From assembly GCA_902794055.1 (NCBI GenBank), contig CADBGC010000003.1, forward strand, positions 1-37,904: 37,904 nucleotides of DNA. Direction: 5' to 3'. The notes under the pieces were generated by a model. It had not been told where the DNA came from, searched no databases, and saw only the letters and a list, made by a program, of their open reading frames with translations. The position numbers and the translations under genes are program-made. Positions 30,991-37,904 of the stretch are shown here, piece after piece. This DNA comes from an uncultured Eubacteriales bacterium (GTDB taxonomy: Bacteria; Bacillota; Clostridia; Christensenellales; CAG-138). Each line of letters opens with the position of its first letter. The stretch's first letter is position 1.

Positions 30991-31068
30991 GCGCCGCTTC
31001 CGCTTTACTCCGAACCGTTACGCTATCTACTGATTTAAACGAGCCTTGAGCCGGTATCCACGAAAAAT

Positions 31069-32580
31069 ATGAAGCTGCACACGAACCGTGAGGAATTCTA
31101 TAACGATATCTGCGAGGTCATTCGCCTGTTTACGCCCGTGCCGGAAGTTGAGCTGATAAACGAGCACGGCTTTATTTCGGGCGAAGCAAAGCTCAACGCC
31201 CTGCTTTCAAGCGGCGGCGGGTACTCCGCAAGCGCGGAGTATTACGACGGCGCCTCCGTTTTTTCCTATGCCTACACCTTGCCCGATATCGGAGCCGAAT
31301 CGGAAGCGGAGCTTACCGAGCGCGGTGCGGCGCTTGAGAAAAAGCGGCTTGAGACGAGAGGCATAAAGATAGCCGCCTTCCGCGCTTTGAAAAAGGCCTT
31401 CCCCGAAGCACCCCTCCCCTGGGGGTCGCTTACCGGCATACGCCCAACGAGCCTTCTGCGCGATCTTACCGAGCGCTATGGCGAGGAAGCCGCATTCAAG
31501 CTGATGCGCGAGGAATTCGAGGTCAGCGAGGAAAAGCTTTCCCTCGCTTCGCGCATAGTTTCGGCGCAGCGCCCCGTGATAGCTTCGATAAAGCCGACCG
31601 ACGTGGACGTATACATCGGCATCCCCTTCTGCCGCACGCGCTGCCTCTACTGCTCGTTCGCATCCGAGCTTCGCACGAAAAAGACCGATATGCGCGCGTA
31701 TCTGGATGCGCTTAAAAAGGATATCACGCTGGGCGCGGCGCTCGCGCAAGAACACGGGCTCAGCGTTCGCGCGGCGTATCTCGGCGGCGGCACCCCGACG
31801 GTTTTGACCGAATCCGAGCTGGACGAGCTTCTCGATCACGCGGCGAACGCCTACGGCTTTTCCGCTGAAACGGAGCTGACGGTCGAGGCGGGAAGACCAG
31901 ACACGATCACCGAGGAAAAGCTCCGCGTTTTAAAGAAAAACGGCGTGGATCGCATCTCGATTAATCCGCAAACGATGAACGACCGCACCCTTGCGCTCGT
32001 TGGCCGCGACCATAAGGCCGCCGATATCCGCGCCTGCTATCAGCTTGCGCGCGAGATCGGCTTCGACAGCATAACTATGGATCTTATTGCGGGGCTTCCG
32101 ATGGAAACGGAGGCGGATATGGAGCGCACGCTGAACGAGGTTTGGAATCTTGCGCCCGACTGCCTGACCGTGCACACGCTTGCGATAAAGCGTTCGAGCC
32201 GCCTGCATGAAAAGCTCAACGACTATATGCTTCCCCCCGTTTCCTCGGTCGAAAGGATGACCGCGCTCGGCGAAAAATGCGCGCTCGAGCTCGGGATGCT
32301 GCCCTATTATATGTATCGCCAGAAATACATGGCGGGCAATATGGAAAACGTCGGCTACTCCCTGCCCGACAAGGTCTGCCTCTATAATATCGACATGATG
32401 GAGGATAGATCAAGCATACTCGCCCACGGCGCGGGAGCGATGAACAAGCGCGTTTTCAGCGGGGAGAAACGGATAGAGCGAGTTCCGAACCCCAAGGATA
32501 TAGCAACGTATATAGAGAAGGTGGAGAGAACGCATAGGGAGAGGGAACGCTTATGGGCGTTAGTGAATAATGAAGAATGA
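31069..32580 (+). CDS. hemZ: oxygen-independent coproporphyrinogen dehydrogenase HemZ
   Basis: A 503-residue radical-SAM protein of the HemZ type. IGIPFCRTRCLYCSF is the CxxxCxxC that holds the [4Fe-4S] cluster (about residue 185); YLGGGTPTVLTESELDELL and the late INPQTMNDRTLALVGRDH are HemN/HemZ-family blocks. It closes the relA-dtd-MBL-hemZ order. HemZ-type proteins may be coproporphyrinogen oxidases or have another role in anaerobic tetrapyrrole metabolism. There is no clear Shine-Dalgarno before the ATG. The last codons (VNNEE and stop) come from a dispersed repeat, so the native C-terminus may have been replaced. Confidence 0.9.
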   Translation: MKLHTNREEFYNDICEVIRLFTPVPEVELINEHGFISGEAKLNALLSSGGGYSASAEYYDGASVFSYAYTLPDIGAESEAELTERGAALEKKRLETRGIKIAAFRALKKAFPEAPLPWGSLTGIRPTSLLRDLTERYGEEAAFKLMREEFEVSEEKLSLASRIVSAQRPVIASIKPTDVDVYIGIPFCRTRCLYCSFASELRTKKTDMRAYLDALKKDITLGAALAQEHGLSVRAAYLGGGTPTVLTESELDELLDHAANAYGFSAETELTVEAGRPDTITEEKLRVLKKNGVDRISINPQTMNDRTLALVGRDHKAADIRACYQLAREIGFDSITMDLIAGLPMETEADMERTLNEVWNLAPDCLTVHTLAIKRSSRLHEKLNDYMLPPVSSVERMTALGEKCALELGMLPYYMYRQKYMAGNMENVGYSLPDKVCLYNIDMMEDRSSILAHGAGAMNKRVFSGEKRIERVPNPKDIATYIEKVERTHRERERLWALVNNEE

Positions 32581-32630
32581 ATAGTTAGAGATTCTTTCAT
32601 TATTCACTATTCAATATTCACTATTCACTG
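32561..32630. repeat. dispersed TTCACTATTCAC-type repeat, copy C, overlapping the hemZ end
   Basis: TAGTGAATAATGAA (32561-32574) and its perfect reverse complement TTCATTATTCACTA (32596-32609) form a 14-bp hairpin, followed by more TATTCACTATTCAC units to 32630. The left arm encodes the last residues of HemZ. It may double as a terminator. The gap to 32769 holds nothing else I can support. Confidence 0.7.
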
Positions 32631-32769
32631 TTTAGAGTTTTAGCCGGAATAAATCGTCCGATGCATCAAGCAATATAACCCCACTCTGTTGCATCTGCCA
32701 CATTTATTCGTTGAGTTAAAGTGTTATCATTCAACCGATAAAAAACCTGAATACGGAGGAAAAAGCATT

Positions 32770-34614
32770 ATGTACTGCACAAGAAGAATCACCGACGATC
32801 TCGTTTGGCTCGGCGCGAACGACCGCCGCCTTTCGCTCTTCGAGGGCGTTTACAAGGTGCCGCGCGGCGTCAGCTACAATTCCTACCTTCTCACGGATGA
32901 AAAGACCGTGCTTTTCGACACGGTGGATTCCGCCGTCTCCGGCCTCTATTTTGAGAATCTCGAGCACGAGCTCGGCGAAAGGAACCTCGACTATATCGTG
33001 GTTCAGCACATGGAGCCCGACCATTCCGCAACGCTCGGCGAGCTGCTTCGCCGCTATCCGAATGCGACCGTGGTTTGCTCCCCCCTTGCCGCCGAGATGA
33101 TCTCAAACTATTTTGGCGACGTTTCCGCCGTCAAGTTCATGAAGATCAAGGAGGGCGACAAGCTCAATACCGGCCGCCACGAGCTGAACTTCATCTGCGC
33201 GCGCATGGTGCATTGGCCCGAGGTCATGGTGACCTACGATTCCACGGATAAGATCCTGTTCTCCGCGGACGCGTTCGGCACCTTCGGAGCGCTCGACGGC
33301 GCGATCTTCGCGGACGAGGTGGATTTTGCCTGCGACTACATGGACGAGGCGCGCAGGTACTACACCAATATAGTGGGCAAATACGGCAACCAGGTGCAGG
33401 CGCTTCTCAAGAAGGCGGCAACGGTCGATATCGCCATCGTCTGCCCGCTGCACGGCTTTGTTTGGCGCACGAAATTCAACGAATTCCTCGATAAATACAT
33501 GCTTTGGAGCACCTACACCCCCGAGGAGAAGGGCGTTATGCTCGCCTATTCCTCGGTCTACGGCAACACCGCGAACGCGGCGGACATCCTTGCAAGCGAG
33601 CTCCGTCAGCGCGGCGTGAAGGTCAAGGTTTTCGACGTTTCCGTGGCTTCCGCCGATGAGATCATCGCGGCTTCCTTCCGCTACAGCCATCTTATCTTCG
33701 CCGCCACCACCTACAACGCGGGCATCTTCGTTCGCATGGAGGAGGCTTTGCGCGATCTTGCGGAGCACAATATCCAGAACCGCACCGTTGCCTTCATGCA
33801 GAACGGTTCCTGGGCGCCCACCAGCGGCAAGCTGATGCGCGAGATACTCGAGCCGATGAAGGACATGACCTTCATCGAAAACCTTGTGGACATCCGCTCC
33901 TCCGTACACGGCATCCAGCTCGAGCAGATAAAGGCGCTTGCGGACGCGGTTGCCGAGTCGATGAAGGAGCCCGAGGCCGAAGCTCCCGCCGTGAACGAGA
34001 GCATGATCGACAATTCCGCCATGTTCAAGCTTTCCTACGGTCTGTACGTTCTGACCGCCCGTGACGGCGATAAGGACAACGGCTGCATCATAAACACCGC
34101 CGTTCAGCTCACGGACAGCCCCAAGAGGCTGAATATCGCCGTGAACAAGGCGAACTACACCGAGGAGATGATAAGAAAGACCGGCGCTTTCAATCTCTCC
34201 GTGCTCACAGAGAACGTTCCCTTCAAGGTGTTCAAGCATTTCGGCTTCCAGAGCGGCAGGGATGCAAACAAGTTTGAGGACGGCGCACCCGCGAGGAGCG
34301 CGAACGGCATCGCGTATCTGACCGAGAACACCAACGCCTTTATATCCTGCAAGGTGATCGAGAGCCGCGACTACGGCACGCATACACTGTTCATAGCGGA
34401 TATCGTTGAGGCGGGCGTTATCGACGCGGAGGCTCCCTCCGTTACCTACAGCTACTACTTCGAGCACATCAAGCCCAAGCCCGCACCGGCTTCGGACAAG
34501 AAGGGCTTCGTTTGCAAGATCTGCGGCTATATCCACGAGGGCGACGAGCTGCCCGAGGACTTTATCTGCCCGCTCTGCAAGCATGGCGCGGAGGATTTTG
34601 AGCCGCTGAAATGA
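32770..34614 (+). CDS. flavodiiron protein with flavin reductase and rubredoxin domains
   Basis: A 614-residue three-module redox protein that reduces O2 or NO at a diiron site. Module 1 (about 1-255) is the MBL-like diiron domain with ligands H-x-E-x-D-H (HMEPDHSATL), a further His (ARMVHWPEV), Asp (SADAFGTFG) and His (CPLHGFVW). Module 2 (about 256-400) is a flavodoxin with YSSVYGNTANAADIL. Module 3 (about 415-560) resembles a flavin reductase (GCIINTAVQLTDSPKRLNIA). The end is a rubredoxin with FVCKICGY and CPLCKHG. Electrons could pass from NAD(P)H through flavin and rubredoxin to the diiron site within a single chain. GGAGG precedes the ATG at 32770. This suits oxygen protection of an anaerobe. 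Confidence 0.93.
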   Translation: MYCTRRITDDLVWLGANDRRLSLFEGVYKVPRGVSYNSYLLTDEKTVLFDTVDSAVSGLYFENLEHELGERNLDYIVVQHMEPDHSATLGELLRRYPNATVVCSPLAAEMISNYFGDVSAVKFMKIKEGDKLNTGRHELNFICARMVHWPEVMVTYDSTDKILFSADAFGTFGALDGAIFADEVDFACDYMDEARRYYTNIVGKYGNQVQALLKKAATVDIAIVCPLHGFVWRTKFNEFLDKYMLWSTYTPEEKGVMLAYSSVYGNTANAADILASELRQRGVKVKVFDVSVASADEIIAASFRYSHLIFAATTYNAGIFVRMEEALRDLAEHNIQNRTVAFMQNGSWAPTSGKLMREILEPMKDMTFIENLVDIRSSVHGIQLEQIKALADAVAESMKEPEAEAPAVNESMIDNSAMFKLSYGLYVLTARDGDKDNGCIINTAVQLTDSPKRLNIAVNKANYTEEMIRKTGAFNLSVLTENVPFKVFKHFGFQSGRDANKFEDGAPARSANGIAYLTENTNAFISCKVIESRDYGTHTLFIADIVEAGVIDAEAPSVTYSYYFEHIKPKPAPASDKKGFVCKICGYIHEGDELPEDFICPLCKHGAEDFEPLK

Positions 34615-34652
34615 GGGCTTGAAACGCCTGTTATTCAAACCTTATAACGCGA

Positions 34653-34681
34653 CAAGCGGCGGAGCATCGCTCCGCCGCTTG
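34653..34681. terminator. 13-bp GC-rich stem-loop between the convergent flavodiiron gene and dnaA
   Basis: CAAGCGGCGGAGC (34653-34665) and GCTCCGCCGCTTG (34669-34681) pair fully around ATC. It lies between two genes that meet tail to tail, so it may stop transcription both ways, although T-runs are missing. Confidence 0.55.
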
Positions 34682-34731
34682 CCTATATGTATTCCTGCTA
34701 CTGTATGAGAAAATGTCGAAAACTATCGGCT

Positions 34732-36048
34732 TCAGCCGTTCTTTATCCTTGAGATAAGGTCCTCAACGGTCTTTTTCAGCTCCGAATCGGTGGGAAGCTG
34801 ACCGTCGATCTGCTCGCAGGCGTGCATAACGGTTGAATAATGCCTGCCGCCGTAGGTCATGCCGATCTCCTGATAGGAGCTGTCGATAAGCGATCTTGTG
34901 AGATACATGGCGATCTGGCGCGGATAGGCGTACTTGCGGTCGCGCCGCGAGGATTCGAGCTCGGCGGGGGTAACGCCGAAGAAATCGCCCACGATGCGCT
35001 TTATCAGCTCGCCCGAGATGGAGCGCGTTTCGCTGCCGCTCAAATAGTCGGTCAAAATGCCCTCCACAACGGTGGGCGTAAGGGGCTTGTTGATGAGCTT
35101 TGCATACGCCACGGCGCGGTTGAGGCAGCCCTCAAGCTCGCGGATATTGGAGTTCACGCGCTCGGCGATCAGCGCAAGCACGTCATCGGTGATCACAATG
35201 CCGTCCTCCGTCGCCTTTCTTCTAAGAATGGCGAGGCGGGTCTCATAATCCGGGGGCTTCATATCCACCGGCAGACCCCAGCCGAAGCGGCTTCTAAGCC
35301 TCTCTTCGAGCACGGGCACTTCCTTGGGCGGCTTGTCCGAAGTGATGATTATCTGCTTGCCCGCGGAGTGGAGCACGTTGAAAACGTTGAAGAATTCGAG
35401 CTCCGTGGCCTCCCTGCCGCCGATGAACTGGATATCGTCGATAAGGAGCACGTCCAGACTGCGGTATTTTTCATGCAGGGCGGCGCGGTCCTTTTTTTCT
35501 ATGGACTGCACGAGGTCATTCGTGAAGTTCTCGCTGGTGGTATAGAGGATCTTGTAGCTCGGGTGCTCGTTCTGAATGTAGTGCCCGATCGCATGCATGA
35601 GATGCGTTTTTCCAAGACCCACTCCGCCGTAGATGAACAGCGGGTTATATGCCTGGGACGGGTTCTCCGCAACCGCGAGCGCGGCGGCATAGGCAAAGCT
35701 GTTTGACTCGCCGCGAACAAAGGTGTCGAAGGTGTATTTCGGGATAAGCGAGGGGCAGGATGCGCGGGGCTTTTCCTTTTCCTTGACCTCGCGGTCGTTC
35801 TCCTCCTCGAGCGTTACAAAGCGCGCCGAAGCCGCCTCACCCGCCGCCGCGCAAAGGCATTCGTTTACGAGCGTTCCGTAAAAGCGGGAGAGCGTGTCGC
35901 GATGTATGGCGGTGGGGGTAACAAGCACAAGCGCGCCATCCTCGATGCGTTTGGGCTCAAGCGGTTTTATCCAGTTTTCATAGCTTGCGTCGGTCATTCG
36001 GGGCTTTAAAAGCTCCATCGCCGCGGGCCATACTGCGGTAGTAAACAA
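34732..36048 (-). CDS. dnaA: chromosomal replication initiator protein DnaA
   Basis: A 438-residue DnaA with all four domains. Domain I: VWPAAMELLKPRMTDASYEN and WIKPLEPKRI. Domain III (AAA+): Walker A GGVGLGKT (residues 142-149) and Walker B LLIDDIQFI (about 201-209). Domain IV: YPRQIAMYLTRSLIDSSYQE and the DnaA-box-binding signature YGGRHYSTVMHA. The start is TTG 36046-36048, six bases after AGGAGG and giving a normal N-terminus; the open frame extends upstream to 36201 without a site or homology. There is no dnaN downstream and no rpmH upstream, unlike the usual order. Two promoters precede it. Confidence 0.95.
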   Translation of the reverse strand: MFTTAVWPAAMELLKPRMTDASYENWIKPLEPKRIEDGALVLVTPTAIHRDTLSRFYGTLVNECLCAAAGEAASARFVTLEEENDREVKEKEKPRASCPSLIPKYTFDTFVRGESNSFAYAAALAVAENPSQAYNPLFIYGGVGLGKTHLMHAIGHYIQNEHPSYKILYTTSENFTNDLVQSIEKKDRAALHEKYRSLDVLLIDDIQFIGGREATELEFFNVFNVLHSAGKQIIITSDKPPKEVPVLEERLRSRFGWGLPVDMKPPDYETRLAILRRKATEDGIVITDDVLALIAERVNSNIRELEGCLNRAVAYAKLINKPLTPTVVEGILTDYLSGSETRSISGELIKRIVGDFFGVTPAELESSRRDRKYAYPRQIAMYLTRSLIDSSYQEIGMTYGGRHYSTVMHACEQIDGQLPTDSELKKTVEDLISRIKNG

Positions 36049-36154
36049 AACGAGCCTCCTATTCTCTGCTCCGGCCGGCTCATGTGGATCACGGTTTCTT
36101 CGGTGCGATATCGATAAAGGGCAAAAAAACGCCCCATGTTTCCGCCGGGTATTT

Positions 36155-36183
36155 ATCATACCAAAAAACCGCCGAATTCGCAA
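36155..36183 (-). promoter_or_regulatory. proximal promoter of dnaA
   Basis: On the minus strand TTGCGA (36178-36183), 17 bases, then TATGAT (36155-36160). Start near 36148 gives a leader of about 100 bases. One near-match to a DnaA box (TGTGGATCA, 36083-36091) lies in the leader and could allow self-repression. Confidence 0.55.
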
Positions 36184-36361
36184 GGCTGAGCAGGGTGTCA
36201 ATTTTTGTGATTTGTATTATGGAAAACGGGCGGGCACCATATCTTGTGCTTCTTTTTAAAACGCCCAAAAAATATTTTTTTGCTTAAAAATGCGCTGCGG
36301 AGTATGTTGCGCAGGCGGCGGTGTCGGGCAAAAAAGCGCCGAGCCGACCGCCCTAATTAAT

Positions 36362-36390
36362 ATTATACCATAAAATCGCAATTTCTACAA
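36362..36390 (-). promoter_or_regulatory. distal promoter upstream of dnaA
   Basis: On the minus strand TTGTAG (36385-36390), 17 bases, then a perfect TATAAT (36362-36367). It would give a leader of about 300 bases. The gap 36049-36512 contains the two promoters, an AT-rich stretch (about 36250-36290) and no gene. Confidence 0.5.
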
Positions 36391-36450
36391 TATCGTTTTT
36401 TCCTCTTTCCCTTCGTTCGCCCCTCTCCCCGCGTCTTCGCAGGCATTGAA

Positions 36451-36481
36451 AAGAGCCGTCCGCGATCTGCGGGCAGCTCTT
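36451..36481 (-). terminator. terminator of the 5'-nucleotidase gene
   Basis: AAGAGC (36451-36456) pairs with GCTCTT (36476-36481), with further pairing CCGC/GCGG inside. On the minus strand it follows the nucleotidase stop by about 30 bases and ends in TTTTC, a short T-run. Confidence 0.55.
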
Positions 36482-36512
36482 GAATTTGCTTTCAGCTTAT
36501 CAGCCGATGGGC

Positions 36513-37904
36513 TTATTTGCCGTTCCTTCTCCTGAAGAGGACGGTCGCCGCGCCGGAAGCGAGCGCCGTGAAGCCGATGCCGGCAAGTGCTACGGTGCCG
36601 GTGGGGGGCACGGGCGCGATGGGATCGCCGGGAGCGGGGGTGGGCTCAGCGGGTGCGGGGGTGGGCTCAGCGGGAGCGGGAGTGGGCTCCTCGGGTGCGG
36701 GAGTGGGCTCCTCGGGTGCGGGAGTGGGCTCCTCGGGAACGGGGGTGGGCTCCTCGGGTGCGGGCTCGGTGTTTTCAACGATCACGATCCTGCCGTCGCC
36801 GCGGGGATCCTCATAACCCTCAACGATATGGTCGTACATAACGCCGTCCACCTCGCCGCCGGGCATGGTCTGAACGTAGTTGATGAGAACCGCGTTATCG
36901 ATCATTACGCTGTCGAGAATGATGTTCACATTGTCGGTGCCGAACATTGCAAAGCCGTCGCCCTGGTTCTTGAGCATATAGTTATGGGAAGCAAGGGTGT
37001 AGGTCCTCTCAAGATCGAGGGGCTCATAGCCGCGGGTCTCGGGGTTCTGCACCATAACGTTCTGAACGCGATAGGGGATGCCTGCGGGGCCCTGCCACAT
37101 CTTGTCGTCGCCAACGATAACGTTTGCGGGCATATCGGTGTGGATCTCATAGGTGAGACCGGAAACCTGAAGGAAGCCGCCGTTTTCATCGGGGCATACG
37201 CGGGAGCCCATCTCGAGCGCATCGAGAATCTGCTGACCGGTTACTTCAACAAGGCATGCCTCGTTGCCGAAGGGATGAACGTTGAGCACGTCACCGAAGG
37301 TGAACTCGCCCGCGTTGAGGTTTGCGCGAACGCCGCCGCCGTTTACAAACGCGATATCTGCGCCAAGAAGGGTTCTATACGCATCGGCGCAGAGGTCGCC
37401 GAGGTTGGTCTCCTTGCTGCGAACCGCGCGCTCGCCGGTCTCGGGATCGTTCACGGTGAGATCATAGGGGGTGTAGGCGATGACTTCCGCAAGAAGCTCC
37501 TCATACTGAGCCTTGATCGCATCGATGAATTCAACGGTTTCGGGATCGGGAACTTCGATTTCGGGAGGCGGATAAATGCCCATCTCCATGCTGCCGTCCT
37601 CATAGAACATCAGCGTGCCGACGTTGGCAAGCTTGGTGCCGGTCTGACCGAAGTAAACTTCGTTGCCGTCCGCATCCTCGAGCACCTCGCAGAAAGTGCT
37701 GTGGCTGTGACCATCGATGAAGGCATCGATGCCGTGGAGCCTCGGAATGATCTCGGTGCTCATCCAGGGGGAGCTCTGCTCGTCGATACCGCAGTGACCG
37801 AGCACGACTACGTAATCCGCGCCCTCGGTCCTTGCCGCGTCGATAGCCGCCTGAGCAGCCTCAACAACGCCGTCGCCGGTATTATCCTGGCAGAAGCCGT
37901 AGAT
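36513..37904 (-). CDS. cell-wall-anchored 5'-nucleotidase/metallophosphoesterase, 5' end missing
   Basis: At least 464 residues; the frame is open to base 37904, so the signal peptide and the first metal ligands are outside. In the calcineurin-like domain GHCGIDEQSS and FIDGHSHS carry metal ligands. The 5'-nucleotidase C-terminal domain has NLGDLCADAYRTLLGADIAF, NGGGVRANLNAGEFTFGDV and YTLASHNYMLKNQGDGF. After it comes a stalk of seven-residue EEPTPAP/AEPTPAP repeats (DNA about 36635-36775), then VPPTG, a hydrophobic span (LAGIGFTALASGAATVLF) and RRRNGK: a sortase sorting signal of the LPxTG type. It would release nucleosides from extracellular nucleotides at the cell surface. Confidence 0.9.
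   Translation of the reverse strand: MYGFCQDNTGDGVVEAAQAAIDAARTEGADYVVVLGHCGIDEQSSPWMSTEIIPRLHGIDAFIDGHSHSTFCEVLEDADGNEVYFGQTGTKLANVGTLMFYEDGSMEMGIYPPPEIEVPDPETVEFIDAIKAQYEELLAEVIAYTPYDLTVNDPETGERAVRSKETNLGDLCADAYRTLLGADIAFVNGGGVRANLNAGEFTFGDVLNVHPFGNEACLVEVTGQQILDALEMGSRVCPDENGGFLQVSGLTYEIHTDMPANVIVGDDKMWQGPAGIPYRVQNVMVQNPETRGYEPLDLERTYTLASHNYMLKNQGDGFAMFGTDNVNIILDSVMIDNAVLINYVQTMPGGEVDGVMYDHIVEGYEDPRGDGRIVIVENTEPAPEEPTPVPEEPTPAPEEPTPAPEEPTPAPAEPTPAPAEPTPAPGDPIAPVPPTGTVALAGIGFTALASGAATVLFRRRNGK

Noticed and set aside
33103..34638. Long minus-strand open frame of about 511 codons opposite the flavodiiron gene
   Set aside because: It mirrors a gene with complete catalytic motifs, has no recognisable domain and no ribosome binding site. 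Long antisense frames are expected at this base composition.
36049..36512. Replication origin next to dnaA
   Set aside because: Only one near-match to a DnaA box (36083-36091) was found; there is an AT-rich patch but no box cluster, so oriC is not called.

Overview
The window looks like chromosomal DNA of an anaerobic Gram-positive bacterium, most likely an uncultured or gut-type member of class Clostridia (Bacillota). The reasons are: strong AGGAGG-type ribosome binding sites with frequent TTG starts; a relA-dtd-MBL hydrolase-hemZ gene order; an oxygen-independent HemZ; a flavodiiron protein; a TIGR04086-type membrane protein; lipoproteins with a DUF4358-like domain; and a surface protein ending in a VPPTG sortase signal. 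Base composition is moderately GC-rich. The exception is an AT-rich island at about 1840-2630 holding one unrecognised gene.

Layout. 1-1433 (minus strand): 5' part of ispG and a nitroreductase. 1683-2525: a 47-residue membrane peptide and an AT-rich orphan gene facing it. 2634-4256 (minus): Na/Pi cotransporter with a PhoU-like tail. 4524-15745 (plus): a thirteen-gene co-directional run with gaps of at most 39 bases. It starts with lspA and rluD. It continues with a flavodoxin-like reductase, a PNPOx-like protein, a zincin-YdcF fusion, a ParB-like protein, two nucleoside-phosphorylase paralogues, an HD-NUDIX fusion, a separate NUDIX protein, a cytosolic transglutaminase-like protein, a membrane protein and a HEAT-THUMP-methyltransferase. 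15829-18580 (minus): a small HTH regulator, a transglutaminase-like lipoprotein, a DUF4358-like lipoprotein and a frameshifted remnant. 18733: a second HTH regulator, divergent from the first across three direct repeats spaced exactly 30 bp.

19283-21712 (plus): the rpmG-secE-nusG-rplK-rplA translation/transcription operon, closed by a terminator before any rplJ/rplL. 21858-23848: cysK-cysE, the two-step serine-to-cysteine pathway. 23953-32580 (plus): TIGR04086 protein, recJ, apt, relA, dtd, MBL hydrolase and hemZ. 32770-34614: a flavodiiron/flavin-reductase/rubredoxin fusion. 34732-36048 (minus): dnaA, with neither dnaN nor rpmH beside it. 36513-37904 (minus): a sortase-anchored 5'-nucleotidase running off the window.

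The most unusual points are: the 4524-15745 run, dense in nucleotide- and nucleoside-processing folds and containing two apparent gene fusions (one keeping an internal ribosome binding site at the join); the 30-bp operator array between the two HTH genes; two kinds of dispersed intergenic repeat, one of which supplies the last codons of hemZ; the isolated dnaA; and the frameshifted membrane gene at 15829-16190. All functions are read from motifs and context. No database search was run.
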